Positions 16,345-24,448 of a DNA stretch of 30,261 nt are shown piece after piece. The notes below the pieces were generated by a model. The model had not been told where the DNA came from, made no database searches, and saw nothing but the letters and a program-made list of their open reading frames with translations. Where the stretch lies: positions 1 through 30,261 of the forward strand of contig DKUB01000045.1 of the NCBI GenBank assembly GCA_002490465.1, given 5' to 3'. Position 1 is the stretch's first letter. Each line of letters opens with the position of its first letter. Origin of the DNA: Lachnoclostridium sp. UBA7215. Its GTDB lineage: Bacteria > Bacillota > Clostridia > Lachnospirales > Lachnospiraceae. Both the position numbers and the translations under genes were made by a program.

Positions 16345-17079
16345 ATGTCAGGACATTCAAAATTTGCAAACATCAAGCACAAGAAAGAAAAAAACGATGC
16401 CAGGAGAGGGAAAATTTTTACGGTGATCGGCCGTGAAATTGCTGTGGCCGTAAAAGAGGGCGGAGCAGACCCCAATAACAACAGTAAACTCCGGGACGTT
16501 ATTGCAAAAGCAAAGGCTAACAATATGCCAAACGATACGATTGACCGCGGCATAAAAAAAGCGGCAGGCAATGTAGATGCGGTAAACTATGTGAGCTGCC
16601 AGTATGAGGGATATGGTCCAAGCGGGACGGCAATTATTGTAGAGGCATTGACAGATAACAAAAACCGCACAGCCTCAAATGTTAGAAATGCATTTACAAA
16701 AGGAAACGGCAATGTAGGCACAACGGGCTGTGTTTCCTATATGTTTGATACCAAGGGGCAGATTCTTGTAGATAAGGAAGCCTATGAGACGGATGCGGAT
16801 GAGTTTATGATGCTGGCGCTGGACGCAGGGGCAGAGGATTTTTCAGAAGAGGATGACAGCTATGAAATCCTGACGGCGCCAGATGATTTCAGTGCAGTCC
16901 GTGAGGCACTGGAAAAAGAAGGTGTGCCTATGGTTCAGGCAGAAATTACAATGATTCCGCAAAACTATGTTGAGCTTGCGACGGAAGAAGATAAAAAAAT
17001 GTTTGCCCGTATTATGGATCTTCTCTTAGAGGATGATGACGTTCAGAATGTATATCACAATGTAGAGGATTACGAATGA
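16345..17079 (+). CDS. yebC: YebC/PmpR family protein (TACO1-like)
   Basis: Member of the YebC/TACO1 family. These are widely annotated as transcriptional regulators, and recent work on the family links them to translation of difficult (proline-rich) stretches. The 244 residues begin with the diagnostic MSGHSKFANIKHKKEKNDARRGKIFT and contain YEGYGPSGTAIIVEALTDNKNRTASNVRNAFTKGNGNVG. The ATG at 16345 follows GAGGGA at good spacing and starts the family consensus; the upstream ATG at 16333 adds four residues only. Monocistronic, between the structured element and a terminator. Confidence 0.95.
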   Translation: MSGHSKFANIKHKKEKNDARRGKIFTVIGREIAVAVKEGGADPNNNSKLRDVIAKAKANNMPNDTIDRGIKKAAGNVDAVNYVSCQYEGYGPSGTAIIVEALTDNKNRTASNVRNAFTKGNGNVGTTGCVSYMFDTKGQILVDKEAYETDADEFMMLALDAGAEDFSEEDDSYEILTAPDDFSAVREALEKEGVPMVQAEITMIPQNYVELATEEDKKMFARIMDLLLEDDDVQNVYHNVEDYE

Positions 17080-17099
17080 TATATGGTATAAACAAAGAG

Positions 17100-17143
17100 C
17101 CTCCTACACATACTAAATGAGAATTTTGTGTAGGAGGTTTTTT
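17100..17143 (+). terminator. Intrinsic terminator of yebC overlapping the next ribosome site
   Basis: CCTCCTACACA (17100-17110) pairs perfectly with TGTGTAGGAGG (17127-17137), followed by six T. The downstream arm contains AGGAGG, placed 8 nt before the GTG start of the next gene, so the same sequence is terminator arm and Shine-Dalgarno site. Confidence 0.85.
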
Positions 17144-17145
17144 GC

Positions 17146-17937
17146 GTGAAATGGTGGATTCGGTGCGGCGTGCTTATTGCTGCCATTTTTTTCGGAATAA
17201 AATCTGTTCCGGTGATTTATGTCAGTTCCGGAGACAGTGAATCGACTACCATACATTATGTGGCACTTGGAGATAGTATTGCTTACGGATATGGTATGGA
17301 CGATCCCGAAAGGGAATCCTATGTGGGGATAGTCCGCCAGCATCTGGAAGAAAAGTACGACTATGTTCTTGGGACAAATCTTGGATGTAATGGACAGAGG
17401 AGTGAAGAACTCTTAGATATACTGACAAACCCGGAGAATGATAATTACCGGAAATACCGCACCTGTATACAGTATGCAGACATTATTACCCTGTCCATTG
17501 GTTCTAATGATTTACTGAAATTAATAAAATTGAAATTCAATATTGAAGAGATTGTAGAGGATGGGGGAGAGAAGTATCAGAGGGCGTGCCGGAAATTTGC
17601 GGAGAATTTTCCTAAAATAATAGCCGTTATACGGGACATTAATCCAGATGTAGAAATTTATGCCAACAATGTCTATAACCCGGCAAAGGGAATTCCTTAT
17701 CTGGCAAGCGTATATCAAGTGGCGGAGCATTATATATGTATGTTAAATGAGGCTTTTTTGAAGGATGGAGGATATCACCTTGTTGATATAAAAAAGGGAT
17801 TTGATTTGCAGGATAAATCTATGGTCAAGATGTCTTTAAAGGGAACGCTGGGTGGTGGAGAAATTGATCCGCATCCGAGTAAAGAGGGGCATAAGCTTAT
17901 TGGGGATCTGGTATTAAAAGAGATGGCAGAGGAATAA
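17146..17937 (+). CDS. SGNH/GDSL-family hydrolase, secreted or membrane-anchored
   Basis: 263 residues with an N-terminal hydrophobic anchor or signal (about 5-27), then SGNH-hydrolase blocks: GDSIAYGYG with nucleophile Ser44, the conserved Gly in LGCNGQRSEELL, GSNDLLK (block III Asn) and DPHPSKEGH supplying the catalytic Asp and His. Such enzymes are esterases/lipases or carbohydrate deacetylases outside the membrane; the substrate cannot be told. The GTG at 17146 is the only start near the AGGAGG at 17132-17137. That site is buried in the yebC terminator stem, so expression from read-through RNA should be low unless the stem is opened. Confidence 0.88.
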   Translation: MKWWIRCGVLIAAIFFGIKSVPVIYVSSGDSESTTIHYVALGDSIAYGYGMDDPERESYVGIVRQHLEEKYDYVLGTNLGCNGQRSEELLDILTNPENDNYRKYRTCIQYADIITLSIGSNDLLKLIKLKFNIEEIVEDGGEKYQRACRKFAENFPKIIAVIRDINPDVEIYANNVYNPAKGIPYLASVYQVAEHYICMLNEAFLKDGGYHLVDIKKGFDLQDKSMVKMSLKGTLGGGEIDPHPSKEGHKLIGDLVLKEMAEE

Positions 17938-17952
17938 AAAATCTGTTATACT
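17923..17952 (+). promoter_or_regulatory. Possible extended -10 promoter before the HAD gene
   Basis: TGTTATACT (17944-17952) fits an extended -10 (TGnTATAAT-like). The -35 candidate ATGGCA (17923-17928, 18 bp away) is weak. It lies 30 bp upstream of the HAD gene start and at the end of the SGNH hydrolase gene. Confidence 0.4.
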
Positions 17953-17983
17953 GTTATCACCAGAAGGAATGGAGTGTAACACA

Positions 17984-18640
17984 ATGAAGATAAAAGGTGC
18001 AATATTTGATTTGGATGGAACAATTTTGGACTCTACCTGGGTATGGTCAAAGGTGGATGAAGATTTTTTGAGCGGGCATGGTTTTGAGGTGCCGGATGAT
18101 TATTCACGGGCGGTCAGTACAATGGGATTTTCTGAGGTGGCAAGTTATACGATTGAGCGATTTTCTCTTTCTTCCACTGTGGATGAAGTGCTTGCGCAAT
18201 GGCACCGGATGGCAAGAGATGCCTATGCCAATGAGGTGGAATTAAAACCCGGAACAAAGGAACTTCTGCAGTATCTGCAGGAACAGGGAATTCCGGCGGG
18301 GATAGCAACGTCAAACAGTGTTTCCCTATTTGAGGATTGCCTGAGAAACAGGGGCATTTTTGACTTGTTCCACTCATATACGGAGACTGGGGATGTAAAG
18401 CGCGGTAAAAAGTTCCCGGATGTTTACATAAAAGAGGCAGAAAAGCTTGGATGCCGCCCGGAAGAGTGTATCGTGTTTGAGGATATTATTCCGGCTCTTC
18501 TGGCAGCGAGAGAAGGCGGCTTCATCACAGTAGGGGTTATGGAAAATAAGTGGGAATATGATAGAGCAGAATTTGCAGGATGTTGTGATTATGTTGTCCA
18601 TACGCCGTCAGAGGCTGTTGAATTAGTGAAATCATTATAG
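17984..18640 (+). CDS. HAD-superfamily phosphatase, beta-phosphoglucomutase-like
   Basis: Cytosolic phosphatase or phosphomutase of the HAD superfamily, subfamily IA, 218 residues. Motif I is DLDGT (9-13, nucleophile Asp9 and acid/base Asp11). A helical cap follows, then motif II in ATSNS, Lys of motif III around KRGKKFPD, and motif IV EDIIPALLAAREGG. Substrate unknown; sugar phosphates are usual. The start at ATG 17984 has GGAG 9 nt upstream, while the ATG at 17969 has a purine-rich site directly abutting it and is less likely. It precedes the aminotransferase by 11 bp, so the two are probably co-transcribed. Confidence 0.88.
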   Translation: MKIKGAIFDLDGTILDSTWVWSKVDEDFLSGHGFEVPDDYSRAVSTMGFSEVASYTIERFSLSSTVDEVLAQWHRMARDAYANEVELKPGTKELLQYLQEQGIPAGIATSNSVSLFEDCLRNRGIFDLFHSYTETGDVKRGKKFPDVYIKEAEKLGCRPEECIVFEDIIPALLAAREGGFITVGVMENKWEYDRAEFAGCCDYVVHTPSEAVELVKSL

Positions 18641-18651
18641 TGGAGGAGACA

Positions 18652-19866
18652 ATGCGGAAATTTAATAAATCATTAAAACTGGAAAATGTACTTTATGATG
18701 TGAGGGGACCTGTTGTGGAAGAGGCAGCCAGGATGGAGGAGGCAGGGACACAGGTATTAAAACTCAATATTGGAAATCCTGCCCCTTTTGGATTCTGTGC
18801 GCCGGATGAGGTTATTCACGATATGCAGCGCCAGTTGACGGAGTGCGAGGGATATTCCCCGGCGAAGGGGCTGTTTTCGGCCAGAAAAGCCATTATGCAG
18901 TATGCCCAGCTCAAACACATTCCGAATGTATGCATGGAGGATATTTATACAGGGAATGGTGTCAGTGAGCTGATTAATCTCAGTATGTCAGCTCTGTTAG
19001 ATGACGGGGATGAGGTTCTGGTGCCTGCTCCGGACTATCCTTTGTGGACCGCATGCGTTACGCTGGCTGGTGGAAGGGCAGTACATTACATATGTGATGA
19101 GCAGGCAGAATGGTATCCGGATATTGAGGATATCCGAAAAAAGGTAAGTGACCGTACAAAGGCAATTGTTTTGATCAATCCAAATAATCCAACCGGGGCG
19201 CTGTATCCGAAAGAGGTTTTACAGCAGATTGTGGATATTGCAAGAGAGAACCAGCTGATTATCTTTTCTGATGAAATTTATGACCGCCTTGTTTTTGACG
19301 GGGAGAAACACATTTCGATTGCCTCTCTGGCAGAGGATTTGTTTTGTGTGACATTCTGCGGACTCTCAAAGTCCCATATGATTGCAGGATTTCGTATCGG
19401 CTGGATGATTCTCAGTGGGAAGAAAGAGATAGCCAGTGATTACATTATGGGAATTAATATGTTGTCAAATATGCGGCTTTGTTCCAATGCGCCGGCACAG
19501 TCTATTGTCCAGACAGCCCTTGGCGGTTATCAGAGTGTCAATGAATATATTATGCCGGGTGGAAGGATATATGAGCAGAGAGAATATATTTATAAAGCGC
19601 TAAATGAGATTCCGGGAATTTCTGCGGTAAAACCAAAAGCCGCTTTTTATATTTTCCCCAAACTTGATATTAAAAGATTTCATATTGAAGACGATGAGAA
19701 ATTCGCACTCGATTTACTGCGGGATAAGAAAATACTGATTATTCACGGGGGTGGTTTTAACTGGGAACAGCCGGACCATTTCCGGGTTGTCTATCTGCCA
19801 CAGATTGAGATTTTAGAAGATTGTGTGGAAAAAATCGGTGAGTTTTTGAGTGGTTATCGGCAGTAA
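18652..19866 (+). CDS. PLP-dependent class I/II aminotransferase, AlaA/AlaT-like
   Basis: Fold-type I aminotransferase of 404 residues, closest in pattern to the alanine aminotransferases AlaA/AlaT (LNIGNPAPFGF near 38-48, YSPAKGLFSARKAI). Cofactor residues: NPNNPTG (176-182), SDEIYDRL (206-213), Schiff-base Lys240 in GLSKSHMIAGFRIGW, and a substrate-carboxylate Arg near RVVYLP in the C-terminal part. Probable reaction is pyruvate/glutamate transamination to alanine; other substrates are not excluded. The ATG at 18652 follows GGAGGA at 4 nt. The upstream GTG at 18640 overlaps the HAD stop and lacks a ribosome site. Confidence 0.9.
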   Translation: MRKFNKSLKLENVLYDVRGPVVEEAARMEEAGTQVLKLNIGNPAPFGFCAPDEVIHDMQRQLTECEGYSPAKGLFSARKAIMQYAQLKHIPNVCMEDIYTGNGVSELINLSMSALLDDGDEVLVPAPDYPLWTACVTLAGGRAVHYICDEQAEWYPDIEDIRKKVSDRTKAIVLINPNNPTGALYPKEVLQQIVDIARENQLIIFSDEIYDRLVFDGEKHISIASLAEDLFCVTFCGLSKSHMIAGFRIGWMILSGKKEIASDYIMGINMLSNMRLCSNAPAQSIVQTALGGYQSVNEYIMPGGRIYEQREYIYKALNEIPGISAVKPKAAFYIFPKLDIKRFHIEDDEKFALDLLRDKKILIIHGGGFNWEQPDHFRVVYLPQIEILEDCVEKIGEFLSGYRQ

Positions 19867-19884
19867 AGATAGTGAAGAAGTATG

Positions 19885-19912
19885 CAAATTTCATTTAATA
19901 TTATGAAATTTG
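19885..19912. terminator. AT-rich palindrome between convergent genes
   Basis: CAAATTTCAT (19885-19894) pairs perfectly with ATGAAATTTG (19903-19912) around an 8-nt loop; it overlaps the stop codon of the minus-strand gene. It is a 10-bp, low-GC stem without a good T-run, so at best a weak bidirectional terminator. Confidence 0.4.
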
Positions 19913-20302
19913 TTGTAATATAACGCTGTGTTCAGTTACAACTGTTTTCATAATATCAATATCATCCTGCATTGCATCAATTTGTGATACGCCGTTTTTA
20001 TAACGGTTGTATGTATCCGTATAACAGGATTCAATCGTATTCAACCTTGGAATAACGTTGTTTTCCAGCAAATCAATCTCAATTTTGGAGACACGTTCTT
20101 CCAGTTTGGTCACACGTTCTTCGAGTTTAGTCATGCGTTCTTCGAGTTTGGATACCCGAATTTCGAGTTTGGAGACACATTCTTCGAGTTTGGTCATGCG
20201 TTCTTCAATTTGCTGTAACTTGTTTTCGATTGGTTTTAGTTTGGCTTCCAACTTTTTGTCAAACATATCTGAGATAGCTAGTAATAGTTCATGGTTTGTC
20301 AT
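19901..20302 (-). CDS. Small coiled-coil (heptad-repeat) protein of unknown function
   Basis: 133 residues, all predicted helical, no signal peptide or membrane segment. Residues about 26-80 are near-exact heptads of the type RVTKLEE/RMTKLEE, a long coiled coil; the rest (about 85-133, IPRLNTIESCYTDTYNRY...MQDDIDIMKTVVTEH) is also amphipathic helix. The true start is the ATG at 20302: AAAGGAGG sits 9 nt upstream and it opens MTNHELLLAISDMFDKK. Proteins of this kind are common in Lachnospiraceae genomes with no known role; DNA- or envelope-associated scaffolding is only a guess. The heptad region is a 21-bp tandem repeat in the DNA. It faces the aminotransferase gene and has its own promoter. 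Confidence 0.75.
   Translation of the reverse strand: MTNHELLLAISDMFDKKLEAKLKPIENKLQQIEERMTKLEECVSKLEIRVSKLEERMTKLEERVTKLEERVSKIEIDLLENNVIPRLNTIESCYTDTYNRYKNGVSQIDAMQDDIDIMKTVVTEHSVILQQIS
20091..20216. repeat. Six tandem 21-bp units coding for heptads
   Basis: Six 21-bp units follow each other without gaps (starts 20091, 20112, 20133, 20154, 20175, 20196), each containing a version of TTCTTCGAGTTTGG. Since 21 bp encode exactly seven residues, copy changes keep both reading frame and coiled-coil register. Confidence 0.85.
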
Positions 20303-20339
20303 AGTATTCAACCTCCTTTGGAATGTTTTTGTTATCACA

Positions 20340-20368
20340 ACTCTATCATAAAGTGAGAAGATTTGCAA
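20340..20368 (-). promoter_or_regulatory. Possible promoter of the coiled-coil gene
   Basis: Minus-strand TTGCAA (20368-20363) and TAGAGT (20345-20340), 17 bp apart, 38 bp upstream of the start. The -10 has two mismatches to consensus. Confidence 0.4.
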
Positions 20369-20412
20369 GCATAAATTTTTATGAAAATACGATGGTTGGA
20401 AAAAAGAAATAT

Positions 20413-20441
20413 TTGATAAATCCAAACAAATGGGGTACAAT
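20413..20441 (+). promoter_or_regulatory. Sigma-A-like promoter of the acyl-CoA synthetase gene
   Basis: TTGATA (20413-20418), exactly 17 bp, then TACAAT (20436-20441); predicted start near 20448, giving a leader of about 75 nt. It is divergent from the coiled-coil gene promoter. The 20303-20523 gap otherwise shows no gene or clear leader structure. Confidence 0.7.
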
Positions 20442-20523
20442 AAATATATCTGTGCGGTGTGCAAAAGCTGAAAATTTCTTTGGTGCAGCGGCAGAATACA
20501 GATGGTAAAGAATGGAGTTTATT

Positions 20524-22158
20524 ATGTCAATTATTGATTTATTAGAGGAAAATGCCCGGAAATATCCCACAGAAGTGAGTCTGGTTGAGATTAACCCGGA
20601 AATACAGGAAAGACACCGTGTGACCTGGAGAGATTATGAGCTGATTGAATCCAGTCCGCTGTGTCATTACCGGAGGGAAATTACCTGGCATGTATTTGAT
20701 GAAAAGGCAAACCGATTTGCCCAGCTTTTATTGAGCAGGGGAATACATAAAGGGGACAAGGTGGCAATCCTTTTGATGAATTGCCTGGAGTGGCTGCCGA
20801 TTTATTTTGGTATTTTAAAAACCGGGGCTCTGGCTGTTCCACTGAATTTCCGATATACACCGGATGAGATTGAGTACTGTCTGAATCTGGCGGAGGTAGA
20901 TGTTTTGGTATTCGGCCCGGAGTTTATTGGACGTGTGGAGGAAATTGCGGATACCATCAGCCAGAACCGCCTGTTATTTTATGTGGGCGGGGACTGTCCG
21001 TCTTTTGCGGAGGATTATGACAAGCTGACAGCGAACTGTGCCAGCCTGGCACCGGGGATTCCGATTTCCGATCAGGATGATGCAGCAATTTATTTTTCTT
21101 CTGGTACAACAGGATTTCCAAAGGCAATTCTGCACAACCATGAGAGTTTAATGCACTCCTGTAGAGTAGAGCAGAATCATCACGGGCAGACTCATGATGA
21201 TGTCTTTTTGTGTATTCCGCCACTCTATCATACGGGGGCAAAAATGCATTGGTTTGGCAGCCTGCTTACCGGGAGCAAGGCTGTGCTGTTAAAAGGTGTA
21301 AGTCCCCAGACAATATTAGAAACGGTATCAAATGAACACTGCACGATCGTGTGGCTTCTTGTGCCGTGGGCGCAGGATATTCTTGTGGAACTGGACAGCG
21401 GGCGGCTGAAGCCGGAGGATTATTCCCTGTCCCAGTGGAGATTAATGCACATTGGTGCGCAGCCGGTGCCGCAGAGCCTGATTCGTCGCTGGAAAGAATA
21501 TTTTCCAAACCATCAGTATGATACCAATTATGGACTGAGCGAATCCATTGGACCGGGATGTGTACATCTGGGAATTGAAAATATTCATAAGGTGGGCGCT
21601 ATTGGAATCCCGGGCTATGGATGGGAAGCTAAAATTGTGGATCCGGAAGGCAGAGAGACGGTACAAGGGGAAGTTGGTGAGCTAATTGTAAAGGGACCGG
21701 GTGTTATGACCTGCTATTACAATGACCCGGAGGCAACCGAAGAGGTGCTTCGTGACGGATGGCTGTATACCGGAGATATGGCGGAAATGGACGAGGACGG
21801 GTTTATTTATCTTGTGGACCGCAAAAAAGATGTGATTATCAGCGGCGGTGAGAATCTGTATCCCGTACAGATTGAGAATTTCCTTAACAAGCATGAGGCA
21901 GTCAAGGATGTTGCCGTTATTGGGCTGAAAGATGACAGGCTCGGTGAAATTGCTGCTGCTATTATAGAGCTTGTACCCGGAAAGGAATGCACAGAGGAGG
22001 ATATACAGCAATTTTGCAGGAAGATGCCCCGCTATAAGAGGCCGCGGAAAATTATATTTGCCGACGTGCCAAGAAACCCAACCGGGAAAATAGAGAAACC
22101 AAAACTGCGGAAAATGTATCAGAGTGAAAATCTTGTTGATGCACAGAACCGCGGATAA
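20524..22158 (+). CDS. AMP-dependent acyl-CoA synthetase/ligase
   Basis: Class I adenylate-forming enzyme (ANL superfamily) that activates a carboxylic acid with ATP and transfers it to CoA. The 544 residues show the phosphate loop YFSSGTTGFPK (190-200), NYGLSES (A5-like), the YTGD motif, the hinge DRKKDVIISGGENLYPVQIE and the C-terminal catalytic Lys in PTGKIEKPKLRK (about 520-531). Overall resemblance is to medium/long-chain fatty-acid or aryl-acid ligases, but the substrate is not evident. ATG at 20524 chosen because GGAG lies 6 nt upstream; ATG at 20512 has none. No lipid genes flank it. Confidence 0.9.
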   Translation: MSIIDLLEENARKYPTEVSLVEINPEIQERHRVTWRDYELIESSPLCHYRREITWHVFDEKANRFAQLLLSRGIHKGDKVAILLMNCLEWLPIYFGILKTGALAVPLNFRYTPDEIEYCLNLAEVDVLVFGPEFIGRVEEIADTISQNRLLFYVGGDCPSFAEDYDKLTANCASLAPGIPISDQDDAAIYFSSGTTGFPKAILHNHESLMHSCRVEQNHHGQTHDDVFLCIPPLYHTGAKMHWFGSLLTGSKAVLLKGVSPQTILETVSNEHCTIVWLLVPWAQDILVELDSGRLKPEDYSLSQWRLMHIGAQPVPQSLIRRWKEYFPNHQYDTNYGLSESIGPGCVHLGIENIHKVGAIGIPGYGWEAKIVDPEGRETVQGEVGELIVKGPGVMTCYYNDPEATEEVLRDGWLYTGDMAEMDEDGFIYLVDRKKDVIISGGENLYPVQIENFLNKHEAVKDVAVIGLKDDRLGEIAAAIIELVPGKECTEEDIQQFCRKMPRYKRPRKIIFADVPRNPTGKIEKPKLRKMYQSENLVDAQNRG

Positions 22159-22206
22159 TGCTAAATATATATATGTAATTTGATGAAGAAAGGAAAGGAA
22201 ACAGAC

Positions 22207-23736
22207 ATGAGTAAAAAACCAACAGTATTAATGATTTTAGATGGATATGGACTGAATGATAAGACAGAGGGAAATGCAATTGCACAGGCAAAAACCCCGG
22301 TGATGGACGGCATTCTCTCAAAATATCCCCATGTAAAGGGGGAGGCAAGCGGCATGGCAGTCGGGCTTCCGGACGGCCAGATGGGAAATTCTGAGGTGGG
22401 GCATACGAATATGGGTGCCGGACGCATTGTTTACCAGATGCTTGTAAAAATATCCAAATCAATTGAGGATGGAGATTTCTTTGAAAATAAAGCGTTGGTG
22501 GAGGCCGTAGAGAACTGTAAGAAAAACCAGTCGTCGCTCCATCTGATGGGACTTTTGTCCCCCGGCGGCGTTCACAGCCATATGGAGCACCTGTACGGTC
22601 TTTTGGAAATGGCAAAGAGGAACGGACTGGATAAAGTCTATGTACATGCCTATCTGGACGGACGCGACGTACCACCGTCTTCAGCGGCAGAATATATGGA
22701 AGAGGCCGTTGCTAAAATGAAAGAGATTGGCGTGGGCAGCGTAGCGACGATTTCCGGGCGTTTTTATGCGATGGACCGTGACAATGCCTGGGACCGTGAG
22801 GAAAAAGCATATGCAGCCCTCGTTTACGGCGAGGGAGTTGAGGCATCTGATCCGGTACAGGCGATTCGTGATTCGTACGCCAATGATGTAACAGATGAGT
22901 TTATGCTTCCGACAGTAGTAAATAAAGACGGTATGATAAAAGAAAATGACAGCGTGATTTTCTTTAATTTCCGTCCGGACCGTGCAAGACAGCTGACCCG
23001 CGCATTCGTTGACCCGGATTTCACCGGATTTGAGAGAAGAAACGGTTATTTTCCGCTTACCTTCGTCTGCATGGCACAGTATGATGCGGAAATGCCAAAC
23101 GTTCTGGTAGCATTTCCGCCGGAAGAGCTTGTCATGACATTCGGTGAATTTTTATCAAAGAATCATAAGACACAGCTCCGCCTGGCAGAGACACAGAAAT
23201 ATGCCCATGTTACCTTCTTTTTCAATGGGGGAGAAGAGAAGCAGTTTGACGGAGAGGACCGCATCCTTGTAGATTCGCCGAAAGTGGCAACCTTTGATAT
23301 GCAGCCGGAAATGAGTGCGTACGAAGTGTGTGATAATCTGGTCAATGCGATTAAATCGAGTAAATATGATGTGATAATAATTAATTTTGCCAATCCGGAT
23401 ATGGTAGGCCACACCGGAATTATGGAAGCTGCGGTTAAGGCGATTGAGGCAGTTGATGAGTGTGTCGGAAAGGCGCTGGATGCTATTCTGGAAGTAGACG
23501 GACAGATGTTTATCTGCGCTGACCACGGAAATGCGGAGAAACTGATTGATGAAGACGGCGAACCATTTACCGCCCACACAACAAATCCGGTTCCGTTTAT
23601 CCTTGTAAACTATAAAGAGGGATATACCCTGCGGGAAGGTGGCTGCCTGGCAGATATCGTTCCGACGTTAATAGAGATGATGGAAATGGAACAGCCGGCG
23701 GAGATGACAGGAAAATCTTTGCTTGTTAAAGCGTAA
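22207..23736 (+). CDS. gpmI: 2,3-bisphosphoglycerate-independent phosphoglycerate mutase
   Basis: Glycolytic and gluconeogenic interconversion of 3- and 2-phosphoglycerate using two Mn ions, alkaline-phosphatase superfamily. The 509 residues match the family length. Asp12 (LDGYG) and catalytic Ser62 (GNSEVGHTNMGAGR) bind metal and phosphate; HLDGRDVPP-like AYLDGRDVPPSS, SGRFYAMDRDNAWDR, NFRPDRARQ, NFANPDMVGHTG and CADHGNAE complete the site. ATG at 22207 follows an AAAGGAAAGGA purine run and starts MSKKPTVLMILDGYG. Its last 11 bp overlap the convergent LytTR regulator gene. Confidence 0.96.
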   Translation: MSKKPTVLMILDGYGLNDKTEGNAIAQAKTPVMDGILSKYPHVKGEASGMAVGLPDGQMGNSEVGHTNMGAGRIVYQMLVKISKSIEDGDFFENKALVEAVENCKKNQSSLHLMGLLSPGGVHSHMEHLYGLLEMAKRNGLDKVYVHAYLDGRDVPPSSAAEYMEEAVAKMKEIGVGSVATISGRFYAMDRDNAWDREEKAYAALVYGEGVEASDPVQAIRDSYANDVTDEFMLPTVVNKDGMIKENDSVIFFNFRPDRARQLTRAFVDPDFTGFERRNGYFPLTFVCMAQYDAEMPNVLVAFPPEELVMTFGEFLSKNHKTQLRLAETQKYAHVTFFFNGGEEKQFDGEDRILVDSPKVATFDMQPEMSAYEVCDNLVNAIKSSKYDVIIINFANPDMVGHTGIMEAAVKAIEAVDECVGKALDAILEVDGQMFICADHGNAEKLIDEDGEPFTAHTTNPVPFILVNYKEGYTLREGGCLADIVPTLIEMMEMEQPAEMTGKSLLVKA

Positions 23737-24448
23737 TAGAGCCGTGCTCTGTCTGGCATTCATTTCTTGCCAGGCGGAGCATATATGCTTCGTAGTTTTC
23801 TTCAAGGGTTGACAGGTAACGCCTGCTGATATCCAGTTGTAAAGCGTTTGACAGCAGGATTTTATTTGGCTCCATTCCTCTGTAGTATTTCAGGTTAATG
23901 GCGTGCGAGCGTGAGATTTGGCTGAAACCGTACGGCAGCAGTTTTTCACACCAGTGCATAAGGGAATCGCGGCTTAAGTACATTTGTCCGTTAATATCAA
24001 TAAACGTGGTGTATTTTTGTTTGCATTCCAGATACAGAATGCTGTTGCATGGTAAAGAGGTTTTATTATTAATTTTAATTGGGGTAAATTCCAGGGACAG
24101 ACATTCTGCCTTTTTGATTGATGATGTTATGGACATTTCCCGGCAGGGCTTTGATATAAAAGCAATTACGTTCCGCCCGAAAGCATCCGCCATCAAGTCA
24201 TTGTGTGATGTGGAAAATACAATTAAAGTAAATGGACAGCGCAGTTCTAATTGATGCATTACTTCTATGCCGGACAGGTCATCCATCTCGATATCTAAAA
24301 ATATCAGATTCAAATTGTCCAGGTGTGGGCAGGCAAGGAGTTCATTGCCGGAGTGAAAGAGGAGGATATCCGAGTAGCCGTTTTCCTCACAGTATTTTTT
24401 GATTACCAGGCAGTCCTGTTCGTTATCATCACAAATCGCTATTTTCAT
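23726..24448 (-). CDS. LytTR-family response regulator (AgrA/ComE type)
   Basis: 240-residue transcription regulator: an N-terminal receiver domain (Asp7-Asp8 acidic pocket in ICDDNEQD, phospho-acceptor Asp52 in FLDIEMDDLSG, Ser/Thr in FSTSHN, Lys in SKPC) and a C-terminal LytTR DNA-binding domain (about 135-235: ILYLECKQKYTTF, YGFSQISRSHAINLKYY). LytTR proteins bind pairs of short direct repeats and typically control bacteriocins, quorum sensing or virulence. The ATG at 24448 has AAAGGA 9 nt upstream and overlaps the kinase gene by 20 bp, so the pair is coupled. Likely target is the direct repeat at 25834-25863. Confidence 0.92.
   Translation of the reverse strand: MKIAICDDNEQDCLVIKKYCEENGYSDILLFHSGNELLACPHLDNLNLIFLDIEMDDLSGIEVMHQLELRCPFTLIVFSTSHNDLMADAFGRNVIAFISKPCREMSITSSIKKAECLSLEFTPIKINNKTSLPCNSILYLECKQKYTTFIDINGQMYLSRDSLMHWCEKLLPYGFSQISRSHAINLKYYRGMEPNKILLSNALQLDISRRYLSTLEENYEAYMLRLARNECQTEHGSITL

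Noticed and set aside
20091..20216. CRISPR-like regular repeat
   Set aside because: Units are contiguous with no unique spacers and encode coiled-coil heptads.
22052..22675. 207-codon minus-strand frame over the acyl-CoA synthetase/gpmI junction
   Set aside because: Covers two well-supported genes on the other strand and has no recognisable features.
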